Shown here piece by piece: positions 32,102 to 43,196 of a stretch of 64,000 nt of DNA. How positions within the stretch are numbered: the first letter of the stretch is position 1; every line of letters starts with the position of its first letter. This DNA comes from Ceratobasidium sp. AG-K (taxonomy: Eukaryota > Basidiomycota > Agaricomycetes > Cantharellales > Ceratobasidiaceae): the NCBI GenBank assembly GCA_037039685.1, contig JAWNGF010000002.1, positions 5,890,001 to 5,954,000 of the forward strand, in the 5' to 3' direction. The position numbers were made by a program, and so were the translations under genes. The notes under the pieces are model-generated. The model searched no databases. It was not told the DNA's origin and was given only the letters and a program-made list of their open reading frames with translations.

Positions 32102-33700
32102 TTAGGTCGTACGGCTCTTCTTTCGCTTACACCCAGGCGGAGGCTTGGCAACCCGAAGGCAGGTCGCCTTGTGAGCTTTAACATCCAAAAGTGTACCCAA
32201 ATCAGGGCAACCTGGGCAAATATGAGCTAACGGCAAGTTAGTTGAAGTGCAGTGGCACTGGAGCTGTGCTTACCGTTCTTAAAGTGCCTTACTAGGTTAG
32301 CTTCTGTAAGAACACGTAAACCACAGACCTCGCACTCGACGGCTGAGAATAATCCGGGTGAACAAACACTCAGTGAAATGCTCTAGGTGCAGCTTACGTC
32401 GGATATTGTAATGGGCGTATAAGTGTGTCTGGAACATTGCTTAGACACGTCGGGAAGGTATGAGGTGGGAATAAGTACCTTGAGTGCATGCGGTCGCCTT
32501 GAGCTCGTGTGACATCCCGTTTCAGGACACGCCATACTCCCCGCTTCGTGGGCTAATCGACGTTCCGCGGCAGCTTGGTCGACCCAGTTGTCGATCTCTT
32601 CTTGCTTAGGGTTCATTCCAAAAAAATATTCGTTCGAGTCGGCGGCGTTGTTGCGCGGGATGAAGTTGTGGGAGGGGAAGGGGAATCCCGGTAGCTGAGG
32701 TACCATTGAGTGAAGGACCCACACTAAGCTGTCCCTCGTCGCGTCGATTTGATTGAGAATGGTTCACTACAGCCGTGGTGGTACCAACGTTAGGAGGCAC
32801 CACAAAGTTGAAGTGCCGGGACTGCTCCTGGAGTTGCTGAGCCATGGCTTTGACGGCTTCCAAGTCCTCGAACAGCATTACTGGATGTAATTGCCGCACG
32901 GCATTTGGCTCCAAGACGAACCCCAGTGTGTTGCTTAGCGTGTACCATTGGTATATCAACTCGCCGATCTTGAATTGCACTACGAATTCACGAGGAGGAT
33001 CGAGGATAGGGTAGTAGTGGTGAGTCAAGTCATGGTCGAGTATGGAAACGGTGGTAAGGTTCGGGCTTAAACAGAAAACAGCGTACTCGGAAAAGCCGTG
33101 ATGGCAGCGAACGGGGGCAGCAAAATAGTCTGTTCCTCGCTGAAGTTTGGTACCTGGCCGCATATGTGTGATGAGGATAAACACTTACAGCACGGGCCAA
33201 GGAACCTGGGGGCGAAATCTGCGTCAAACATAAAGCCAATCCCCTTACTTGCGGGCTACAGAAATCAAAACATCGTTATCCCCATATCATAGTTTATCAT
33301 AGGCGTATCTGAGACTTACGGTTTGCGGTTCAGATTCCGAAAACGAAGCTCCACTATGAACATCTTCTGTATTGCGTGGACCAATCTCGAGCTTGCCTGG
33401 ATGTAAATGTTTAGATGGAGGCCGTACGTGGTAGTATTGACCACTTACTAAGTTTTGTCCGTAGAGTCTCCGTGATATCTTCGTTCTGGGTTGCTCTATT
33501 CAGTTTGCACGATTGTAAACGAGGTTGTACTTCGACTTATCCGCTAACCTAGATACTTACGTCGCTGAAGGACCCTCGCTTGATACCTTTTCATTTTCAG
33601 TGAGCCCATTCGCAGCTTTCACGGGATCCAACAAAGCGGAGAAGAATCTGAGCCAGCGATATTCGCATATGTGTCTTCCATGTCAGCAGAATGGCGTGAT
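32102..33700 (-). CDS. A/B family member A1, divergent zinc-finger protein
   Basis: This is the most diverged of five related tandem genes. The 5' end is uncertain: an exon reading EYRWLRFFSALLDP before 33550 parallels the HEYLRILIDD stretch of A2, but no in-frame ATG is visible. Later exons keep the family layout: an acidic ESEPQT stretch, PASKGIGF in place of PFSKG, then FLGPC and a long central exon (FEDLEAVKAMAQQLQEQSRH). The zinc-finger end is clear: CPETGCHTSSRRPHALK, THLYAHYNI, CEVCGLRVLTEANLVRH, HICPGCPDLGTLLDVKAHK and a basic KRKKSRTT tail. The frame changes once in the central exon, either at a run of seven T (about 32620) or by a 28-nt intron. Probably a nucleic-acid-binding protein; possibly decaying. 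Confidence 0.5.
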
Positions 33701-34666
33701 TGAATGAAGAGGTTGCTGAGCTTGTTGAGTAGATATACCATCGAGCCAGGCCTTTAAATATTGTCGAGATGCTCATCCTGGGATAGGCAGAATTGTAGCG
33801 CCAACTGGTGTAGTACCAGATGAGCAACGAAGAGCAGTGCGTATTTCTGGGAGAGCGCCGGCATGGTGGCAATTGTCCAATCAGACGAGATTCGGTAACG
33901 TCACCATTTCCGAAACAAACGGTGCGGCTGTCATTTTGCACCAACCATGAGGCTTCATCGTGGTTGAGTGAGAAGGACAACCTTTTGAAGAGCGGTCACG
34001 TGAGTAATTGTGGTTGCATGACAAATACGGAAAGTCCCAGGAGACAACCACGTTCACAGTAATTTAGTCCCCGCACATTTTGGCAAGGAAAAGTAAAATA
34101 CCTGTCGAATTACAAGCCAATTCAAACATCTGTAATTTTTCAAATTGCTGCCTCTGACCTTAGAACAAGCGGTGCTTCAGTCCGCGACTATATATGCGAG
34201 ACCTAGTCTAGTCCTCTGTAAGTTGACCCGTTGGTCGCGAGAGCCATTCCCCCGGATTAGACTATTGCACATTAGATGTGTAGTAGACCCCACCCATTTC
34301 CCTTTAACCCAGGAATCATGTTAATATGCGAGCTTTAGTGAATGTTGCGCAGGAGCGCTCGTGAGTACCCGCTATGTGGGGTCATAGCTTCCGGCGCTCA
34401 CCGGCTTACGGGAACTCATAGACTCGTAAATCAATCACGATTTGTCTGAGTGGGCCGCCCAGAGGCGAGATGCATGATTGTATACACATGGACAGAGATT
34501 TTAAGCCAATTGCAATGACCCAAAGGTTTGACAATGCTTCGGATTGCTTACTGTAATCGAGACTAATATTGAACAACCAGACTACAAACTTTCACATCAC
34601 AATATACTTGGTAAACGGAGACCTCTGGAAAAAGTAAATCACTCGGAAGGTTAGGCAGCACCGGCA
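33701..34666. other. Gap between A1 and A2, nothing assigned
   Basis: The left end may include the missing first exon of A1. The remainder is AT-rich and has no convincing reading frame on either strand. Confidence 0.4.
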
Positions 34667-36612
34667 TTAGGTCCGACTCCCCCTTTTCGTTTTTGCGAGA
34701 AGCTTCTCACATGCCTTCTTATGGATCTGAGGTTCCAATTGACCCAGCTCAGTACCACATCCAGGGCAGACATGGACTAACAATCAAGAGGTCGTTTTAG
34801 CGGGAGGCTGGTATCTTATTGCCGAGCCACTTACAGCGACCTATGTGAGTCTTCAACTGGTCCGATGTATGGAAAGCAGCTTCACACCTGGGCCATTGGC
34901 ACCTGAATGCTGTGGGAAGTTTCATTTTATACATATGTAACCAAGAATATCACTAGTGCAACTCACGTCTAATATTATAGTGGCTGTATAAATGCGTCTG
35001 AAATTAACGTAAGAGGTTGAACAGGGCACGCGAGAGAAACAACGGACATACGTTAAGTGCATGCGGACGCCGTAGGTTACCGCAACATACGTCCTCTGGC
35101 TCCGGGCATTTAAGAGCGTTACCTTCACGTTTAGGGGCCTCAGTTTCCACCCAATGATCGATTACTTTTTTCAAGTGCTCAAGACCCTCGATAACATGAC
35201 CTGCAAAGAATTTTCCTGGGAGCTTGCGTGAATACTTGGTCCGAGTCGGGCGAATACAACCAGAAACAGAAGCCACAACATCCCCAGGAGTTAGGTTAGT
35301 TTCAACGGCCTGAGAAATGTTCCCTTCGTGGGGTAAATCCGGCTCGAAGCCGGAGTCGCTCGGGCTCGAAGCTGCAAATCCGACCCCAGGAATCCCTGAA
35401 CTCAGCGTAGCTTTCAGTGGGTCCGAGTGTATAGTGGAAGAGGAACACGATATTTCCCGGGATTTGTTGAAGGGAATAGGGTCTAATCGTTCGGGATTGC
35501 GCCCGGATTCGGAGGATATATGAACGGGGACTGTGCTAGAAACTTCATCACCCAACACACTCGGGGAATGTTGCCCCAAAAATGACACAGAGAGCTGATG
35601 AGATTCAGAATCCAACCGACCAGATGACCTATTATCCATGAAGTAAACACCCACGCCCGGTCTGGACAGTGTACTGCCGTTGTTGGATTCGGTATCAAGC
35701 AAAAATTTAATGGATCTTGAGTGCTCGTCCATTGCTTGAAAAGCTTGGTCTACTTCAGCATACACTACAGAAAGCTCGTAGGGTTGATCAGGAGCAAGCT
35801 TAAGGTGATATATCTTTCTCTCTTCCCAAGAAAAGTAGTGACCCAGTGCTTGCCGGTATTCAGGATCTTCTGAATCTAAGTGATGATAAAACGTCGTATG
35901 AGGATGGGTGTTACCGTCGCTATCTATTCGACATATGTGAGTTATGTCTGGGTTCCGGAGGTCGACGCCCCAGCAGTAGACGTATGCTACAAGGCCGTTT
36001 ACATAGCCTAAGAAGAACTCTAAGGGGGCGTGAGTGGTTGGGGTGGCTTAATTGATCTATTCAGCAACCTACGGCGATTTAGGAGTTGCTCGATTGCGCC
36101 TCGTAGCTTAAACGTGCGATCATCGCCTTTTGAGAATGGCTTAGCACACAGAACATTAGAATCATGGTTTTATATGCGTCAGGAGAAAATACCCACCGGA
36201 AATTCTGAGGTTGGCTGATCCTGTCCATCTTCTGACTCATACCAATCTGAATCATCTGAAAGACTCTCGTCGTCTGGTTGGCCGTCTATGAGACAATCTT
36301 TCTGATTGCCCCCCCTAGCAGCTAATGGTTCTAGGCCGGTGAGTTATTATTACAGAAAGACAACGTATGAGAAGACTAACCAAGTTTCTTGACTAGATCA
36401 TTTGCACTGAGACTATCGTCGGGCTTAGGGCTACGTCACGGACTCAGTGACCGATGACCAGAGGGAACTCATTGGAGATCAACTCACGGTTCACACGAAT
36501 TAAGCTTGTAGTCATCAATAAGAATTCGAAGATATTCGTGAACAGGAATTAGTTCTTCTACCGTTCCAGCCTCTATGTCTGACAATGAAGTCGTAATAGG
36601 CGCTAGGGTCAT
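34667..36612 (-). CDS. A/B family member A2, zinc-finger protein of unknown role
   Basis: Eight exons (36488-36612, 36381-36430, 36197-36332, 36073-36139, 35052-36019, 34967-34997, 34835-34909, 34667-34776) encode about 520 aa. Order of parts: N-terminal VEELIPVHEYLRILIDDYK; an acidic segment with SDDSDWYESEDG; PFSKGDDRTFKLRGA; a central domain, FFLGYVNGLVAYVYCWGVDL then HPHTTFYHH and ALGHYFSW; a Ser-rich linker; a helical stretch (HLKKVIDHWVE). Three zinc-binding units close it: CPEPEDVCCGNLRRPHALN-THLYSH, CQWPRCEAAFHTSDQLKTH and HVCPGCGTEL...HKKAC. The acidic part with C-terminal fingers suggests a nuclear factor. I know no family with this central domain. My splice leaves a one-base mismatch in exon three near the C run at 36311-36317, which I cannot confirm. 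Confidence 0.7.
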
Positions 36613-37207
36613 CCCGTTTGGCGTCTAGCGAAATATTTTACGCAGATCTCAAATCGGGCCCGCAAGCCTTGAGGAGCAGTGGTGACAAGAGTGAGAAGCA
36701 GGAGCGCACTCGCGTGGTTTATAGTTATCTCATCGCGCACTCGCTCACCCGCTCACTCTGACAGCGTGTCGATGAAACGCCAATTGCCAATGGATTCACG
36801 TGGCGGGTTTGTCCCAACATGGTATCTATCAATCAGCTCTGTGGAGGCCTAGATCGTTCAGTCCTTATCAAACACACGAATCTCGCATGGAGGAAAGCTA
36901 TACTTTGCTCGTGGTCAAGAAAAAAAAAATCTCTGATCCATGCGGCTTGCAAGCGAACGGCGGTTTAGGAGTCCAGGGGCCGAAGGTGGGCGTACAGTCG
37001 CTCAATGCACAGATGGGCAAAATCTCAATGGGAGCACACCTGGCTTCAAGGTTTTACACAGCGCATACATGGTCTAGGGTGTGGCGTGACTGGGGTCGTG
37101 TTGGCAGAAGATCATAGGGAATAGCATAGGGAGTATTTACGAGTGTACAGACAGAGGAATAGCTCAACAGATGAAACAAAATGACAACAGCACACACACA
37201 GCACATC
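36613..37207. repeat. A2 upstream region, near-copy of the A3 upstream region
   Basis: The A2 promoter matches the region upstream of A3. The best block, 36735-36759, recurs almost exactly at 42954-42978 (GCGCACTCGCTCACCCGCTC and five more bases). Flanking TTATA(A)GT-AT-ATCT and GGAGCGC(A/G)CTC segments also match. It holds no gene, so promoter and gene were duplicated together. Confidence 0.6.
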
Positions 37208-39064
37208 TCAGCGAGAAGGCCGGAGTGTTTCGGCTCGAGCAGGCCTTTGTGGGTTCGGGCGATTTCCCTTTGGGGTTTGAGCCTTGGCAGATCTTCGGTT
37301 TCCTGCGTGATGTTCTTTCTCATGTCGCGGCAAGTTATCCTTGTGTGGGGTATTAAAGGTACACCCTCGCACTTTGCAGGAAAAGCCTGTAAGAGGCGCA
37401 TCAGCCCAAGAAAAATAACCGCTGCATTTACTCACTCTTAATCTTCAAGTGGGCCATGGCATGACGCTAGAAGTCGGTTAGGAACGATTTTGGTCTAATA
37501 TTGCCTGCTCACCTTCAAGGAGGATAATTTCACGCAATTCTGCTTACATTGCTCGATCGATCTGCCCCGTTCGCCGTATCTGCAATCCCAGCAGTATACT
37601 TCCGTTATCCGTTTCTCTTTGAGGGTCTTGACAAAGTTCCCGAGGTATATATCGACACTATCTTCGGTTTCGAGCCCCGCTATGCGTATCACTTGATCCC
37701 CGTCCCCAGGCCACATTACACCACTTGGTGGTGTAGGGGTCAGACTCGCGTGACCGGTTATCGAGCCGGAGGCTCCGAGAGTCGCGACAGCCCCTTCGGC
37801 AGTAGACATAGTCTCGGAGAAACCGTGTAAGGAACGATCAAATTGAGTGCCTAGTGGGTCGACGAATGGGGGTGACTCAGGCACGTTTGATACTCGATGA
37901 GAGAATCCTGGGCCTCGAGGGTTATTAGGTATTTCCTGAGCATGAGACTGGGGAGGGACGCCATGACTGGATTGGGAGGTCCCAGAGCCTGACATGAACG
38001 AGAAATCGCTGCCATCGAGGCTATACGGAGACGACTGTAATGATGTGCCTTGGGAGGAGTGTGATGGTGCACAAGACTCTAGCCGTTGGTCGTGAGTGAG
38101 TTGCTGACCGGTTGGCTCACGGATTATCCACTGAGAAGGAAAGGTACCGGATCGATATTCTTGGCCATTTGGCTGATGACACACAGAGAGGCGAGTGTTG
38201 AACGCCCTCTCATCGTACAATTGCATTGATTCGTACCCAGACCCGCAGTCGTTTTGTCGGTAGATAGTGCGAGTGGGCTGGAAGAAATGGTAACCTAGCT
38301 CGCTAGGGCACGGGCCGTCATTCATATCGAAGTGGTTGAATGTTCGGTGAAGGTAAAAAATAATTTCGTGAGTGCATTGGACCCTATACAGGTAGGTTAT
38401 GTTCTGAGAGCAGGGGTCGATGCCCCAGCAGAACCACCAGAGTACACCATCCGGACCTGGCATGCTAAGGTAGCCTAGTTCATACTTTAAGCCGCAAGAG
38501 CATGTAATTAGCCACTAGGTCACTCACGGCGGTCTATTATGCTCCAGTCTACTTTCGAAGGATCATACGTGAACGAGTAGCCTCCAAACTTTGAGAATGG
38601 CTACAGTACAAATGAGCAGATGCGACTATCCGCCCACCAATTTAGACTTACCGGGTACGCTTTGGTTTGGCCCTCATCATTGTCTGACGTGTACCAGTCC
38701 GAGTCTGAATCTTCGGATGAACCTTCATCTGGTGAGGGCTCGGGGGTCGCAGTTTCCTTTGTCCCGTCAACGCGTAGCGATTCTAAAGAACTGCGTTAAC
38801 TCGTATTCGCAGCAGTGGAGAGATAACATACTGAAGGAGTGGATGAGCTCGGTGGGATCCCGTACGTCGCCGACACAGGGGGCACTTAAGGCAGGCGCCA
38901 ATTCAACCACGGAACTAAGATCTGACGGTAGCAACTTACGCTGAACAAGTTTCCAATCTTGCACCCATTCTACGAATGTGATATTGGGCGGAATCAATGT
39001 TGACTGCATTCGTGGCAGCAGTTGTATAATGGCTCCGTTCGACAGCGTGAGTAGTGGGACCCAT
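37208..39064 (-). CDS. A/B family member B1, zinc-finger protein of unknown role
   Basis: The likely start is the ATG at 39062-39064 (MGPTTHAVERSHYTTAATNA). A 25-nt intron (GTAAGT...CTTAG) must then be removed to reach VVELAPALSAP. Later exons give an acidic segment ending SSEDSDSDWYTSDNDEG, PFSKFGGYSFTYDPSK, and the central domain (WWFCWGIDPCSQNITYLYRV, RTFNHFDMNDGPCP, GYHFFQPTRTIYRQ). A long Ser-rich linker and VDIYLGNFVKTLKEKRITEV follow. The end carries YCWDCRYGERGRSIEQC...LKRHAMAHLKI and a good C2H2 finger, SCKVRGCTFNTPHKDNLPRH + EKEHH, then a basic tail. The central domain is clearly homologous to A2 (CWG-I/V-D, T-F-x-HH/HF, G-x-x-F). Function unknown; a nuclear DNA-binding role is inferred from the fingers. 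Confidence 0.68.
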
Positions 39065-39479
39065 TTCACCCTTGAGCATAGATGTCATGTTCACGTTGTG
39101 ACGGCGCAGTCGAGTTGAAAGAGTCGGGAGGGAGAGTCGGGCAACTCTTGGTGAGTGGGTGGAGAGACCATGAGCTGGCGCTCGCTAATTTTATCGGTCG
39201 GCTCGTCCATAGCTTGGATGCGCGACCCAGGACGGCGCCAATGCTCATCCAATGATAGAGGCTGTGCACTTGGCAAATGCGCGGAATAACCGAGTCACGT
39301 GACTGTGGCACCGAGCGGTTTGACCTCGTGTTCATGACGTTCGATACAGTCATTAGGGCTCCGTAAGAAACCGCAAACCGCTTACCGGTAGCTTACATAC
39401 ACTTCTAAACCAGTGCACTTGCTAGTTACTTACCGTAACTTACCGGCAGTGCTGGAACCTTCCACGTGACACTAGCCGC

Positions 39480-40835
39480 TCAGTAATTCACTCGCATATA
39501 GCTGAAGAATGGCTGTTTGCAACTCGAATTTTGCCACCACGTCGCCAACGCTAATGTCACTCCTACCCACTCCCACTCACATGGAAAAGGACGTTGGCGC
39601 TATGTCTTTAGACCTACATCTTCTTGGTCTCCTGCACCATCTTCTTAAACTGCCCGATTTGCTACCCAGTCATTCGAGCATGTACCCCTTTGCTAACTTT
39701 GTACTGGATCCATATGAGGTTGAAAATTATGGCTCGGTGCAGCGTGCACTCAACCACCAGCTCGAGCTGGTATTTGGTTCACGTAGCAGTGGAAAGCCCG
39801 TTAAATTCAGGGGTCGAGGATCGTCATTAGAAGCAATCGTGTATCAACCGAGCAAACATACTGGGAGTCTCTCAGCTCCGTGCCCACCGCAGACCTTCTT
39901 GCACACTTGGGTATTATTTTGACCAGTATTGTACCAAACTCTATGGCCAAAGAGCGAACTATGTCAACACTCACAAAGCTTAACTCGCCTGAGCATGCCT
40001 CACAGAATGTTTCAACACTAATTGACATGGCCATCATTCGGCAACACTATAAGCGCAAAGAGAATCACAATGGTCCAGTAAGTATACATCTTTGCTACTC
40101 TACTGCGTATACATGCTAACATAATCAAAGCAATCTCCCACCTTACGTCCAACTGTTAGGTTCATTGACCTTTCTCCAGTCGTGAGGGGCGCCATAAATC
40201 CTAACTCACCAACTATAAGCGAATATGCCAACATGCAAGATACCATGAGCACAACCGAGGCTTTAGCAGACGAAACACAATTTGAAGACCCAGCATACAA
40301 TTTGGGGCCACCACGGTCTGTGCGGGGCAACTCACATTACTTCGAGGTCGAGTCAACCGACGGCGTTACCTTGTCGTCAAAGTTACTGGCTGATTTGGTC
40401 TCAGACCAGCCAGATGCTAACAATAAACATTCTCACTTACCAGAGCCAATACTGGCGATAATTTACCCCTCAATAAGCATCAGCGGATGGACATTTCGAG
40501 CCTTGCATATTAGAGTTTGCATTTGTAGCATAGCTTATCCAGAATCAATGTCACTTGTTAGAAAGTGTAACTTACACGTGCTTACACCGCACTTTTCGGC
40601 AAGTTACACCCAGGCAGTTTCTTTCGGAGGCCTACACCTGTTTGGCCGGGCACGTTCCCAAAGAGAGACGAAGCCTCTACCTGCAGTGGTCAGCAGACTT
40701 ACGGTAACATATAAAGATTTATTGACCCGTTTTAGAGCAGCGAGGATGAGACCTAACAATACAATGATTACGATCTGCGACTGGGTTGATGTTCCCCCAA
40801 CCGCTGAATCAATGCTACTTATGAAACCATCGTAA
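39480..40835 (+). mobile_element. hAT transposase remnant
   Basis: The plus strand encodes the C-terminal dimerisation part of a hAT transposase: YWESLSSVPTADLLAHLG, VPNSMAKERTMSTLTKLNSP and VSTLIDMAIIRQHYKRKE, at about 39870-40075. Upstream pieces (YPFANFVLDPYEVENYGSVQ) are in another frame. An intron (40080-40130) leads to a tail starting PTLRPTVRFIDLSPV, typical of these proteins. No N-terminal BED finger or RNase H core is present, so this is a fragment and cannot move by itself. TTACCGTAA at 39430-39438 and TTACGGTAA at 40699-40707 form a weak inverted pair, too short to call ends. It sits exactly between the two A+B units. Confidence 0.6.
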
Positions 40836-40891
40836 TCAAATTCACAAGCATATATACAGCAGTTTAGATATTACCAGGGGAATCCACCAGG

Positions 40892-42835
40892 TCACACTGG
40901 CTGGGCTCTTCTGGTAAGAAGCCCATTGCATGACCTCTTGTGGACTTTTAGTTGGGCTCGGGGCAACTCAACCTCACACCCGGGGCAGACGTGAACTAGT
41001 AACCAAGCGAGAGCAGGTAAACTTAAATGTAAAGCCATTCTGACAAGCTACATACAGTTACCGATATGCTTTTTCAGCCCAGAAGATGTGAGGAAACGCT
41101 CGGATTGACATCTCTGACACTTGAATGCTACAAATAAGAGGACTTAAAAACTATAATCTACCATATGCAGACATGGTGGCTTACGTCGTATACCGTAATG
41201 ACCATATAAATCGGTCTAGAGCCAATATCAAAGTCAAATTTCCTCCGGTGAGTGCATTGCATCACGTACTTTGAGTGCGTGTGGACGTCTTTGAGTACTT
41301 TTGCAGATGTCTTCAGGCTCAGGGCATTCAAGAACAGTATTCTGACGTTCAGCGGCATACTTGTTCACCCAATCATCGATGATCTTCTTCAGGCGTTTGG
41401 GACTCTCGTGAAGATGAGCTGCAAAAAACCTGCCGGGAGTTTGCGTGAATTCCTGTCCCTAGCTGAGTGCATAGAACCAGAGGCGGAACATGTGAAGTGA
41501 AAGTATCACTCGGAATGGAATGAGTTTCGGCAGAAGTGTCCCCTTCATGGGATAAATCCGAATCTAAGCTAGAGCCACGAGGGCTCGGGGTCGCTGGTCC
41601 GACCCCCGGAATTCCCGTATTTAGCGAGGTCTTCAATGGATCGGTGTGTGCGATAGAAGTGGTGCATTGCGGTTCCAAGGTTTTATCAGAGAGCGTATGA
41701 CTGAGTTGGGGAAGAAGGCAATGAGGTCCAGGAGGTCCATAGTCTCGAAACTGTACCAAGAGCTTCGTCATTCGGAGCATGAGAATGGCTCGAGGAAGGC
41801 AACGCAGGTATTTCTGGAGCTCAGAGCCTCCTTGACTAGGCAAGTCGTCGTTCATTGAGTGGCCTTTGGGCTTTCGCCGGGGAACTCAGACAACGGTTCA
41901 CCATTGCTGGGCTGAGTAGTATCAAGTAGTGGATCGGCGGATCCTGATTGTTGAACCATCGCCTGGTACGCCTGGTCCATCTGAGTATAATACTGTGGAG
42001 GGTTCAAACGCGCATCTGTCATCGGTAATTTGAAGACTATAAATCTTCTGGTCATGGCGACAGAAGTATTGACCTAATGCGTGTCGGTAGTGCTCGGAAC
42101 CCATGTGATGATAAAATGTAGTATGGGGATGAAAGGTACCATCCTGATCGACGCGGTAGATATGGGTCACATGCGAGGCTGCTGGGTCGACGCCCCAGCA
42201 GTAGACACGAGCGATGAAACCATGCTCATAACCCAAGAAGAACTCTGAGTTGACATTAGTGATATGTATCGCTCAGTTGATTGGTGACGAATCTTACGGC
42301 GGTTTGAGGAGTTCGCTGGCTGCGCCCTCCAGATTGGATACGTGACTTCCACCTTTGAAAACGGCTATAGCATCGATAGAACGTAAGAATGAGTGCTTGT
42401 ACATACGTTCAAGGGGAAGACTCACAGGAAATGCCGGGATTGACATATCCAGGTGGTTTTCTGAGACATACCAATCTGAATCCTCCGAGAGACAATCGTC
42501 TGGTTGATCATCCCTGGAACGGTCTACTCGCCCGGGTTCCCTGACATCCAGTGGTTCTAGAACTCCCGGTTATTACGCAAAAAGAACATCAAGGAAAAAC
42601 GAACCAAATCTCTTGACAAGATCCTCCACACCGAAGCTATTGTCGGTCTTAGGGCTACTCGACACAGTCAGTGACAACCGCCAGGGGCAATTTCTCGTTG
42701 TTCGACTTACAGCCCAGGCAAATTCCGTTGGTCATCTATAAGAATCCGGAGATATTCATGACAAGGGATCAAGTCCTCTGCTGGTTCGACCTTGATATTT
42801 GAAAATGATGAAACTGTTGAAGGCGCTAGGTTCAT
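40892..42835 (-). pseudogene. A/B family member A3, frame-broken
   Basis: A3 keeps the A2 exon plan: first exons are the same length (125, 50 and about 131-136 nt; fourth exon 67 nt in both). It starts MNLAPSTVSSFSNIKVEPAE, with HEYLRILIDDQ, SEDSDWYVSEN, FFLGYEHGFIARVYCWGVDP and HPHTTFYHH. The frame then breaks: the stretch after KIYSLQIT continues in a second frame (YYTQMDQAYQAM), and the Ser-rich linker and FFAAHLHESPKRLKKIIDDW lie in further frames. The finger part remains: CPEPEDICKSTQRRPHALK, CQRCQSERFLTSSGLKKH, HVCPGCEVEL...HKRSC. At least two frame changes in the central exon are certain from overlapping open frames, so it probably makes no full protein. Confidence 0.65.
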
Positions 42836-43196
42836 CGTGGCGTTTAACGAGAGGATTCACAGGGAGCTCAAATCAGATCTGCGAGCTTTGTGGTGCGGTG
42901 GTGGTAACAGCGGGAAGGAGGAGCGCGCTCTCCGTGGTTATAAGTATTATCTTGCGCACTCGCTCACCCGCTCACTCTCTTGATGAAACTCGGCTAAGCG
43001 CTCACTCCGACAAGGGTGGTTATTAGCATCTAGTTATCGACTCGATGACACTTCTTAATGCGACACCCGTCAATCGACCATGTGTGGAAACCCGGGTCGT
43101 TTAATTTGTCCTACACAGATGAATCTCGGGCGTATGTATACCGTACATTGGTCCTTGAACAGCGGATAATACAAAAAAGTAACCATAAAGCGCATT
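42836..43196. repeat. A3 upstream region, duplicate of the A2 upstream region
   Basis: Positions 42954-42978 repeat the block at 36735-36759, and the neighbouring TTATAAGTATTATCTT matches TTATAGTTATCTCATC. No gene lies here; it ends at the stop of B2. Confidence 0.55.

Noticed and set aside
39430..40707. TTACCGTAA / TTACGGTAA as terminal inverted repeats of the hAT remnant
   Set aside because: Only nine bases, nearly self-complementary, and no 8-bp target duplication seen.
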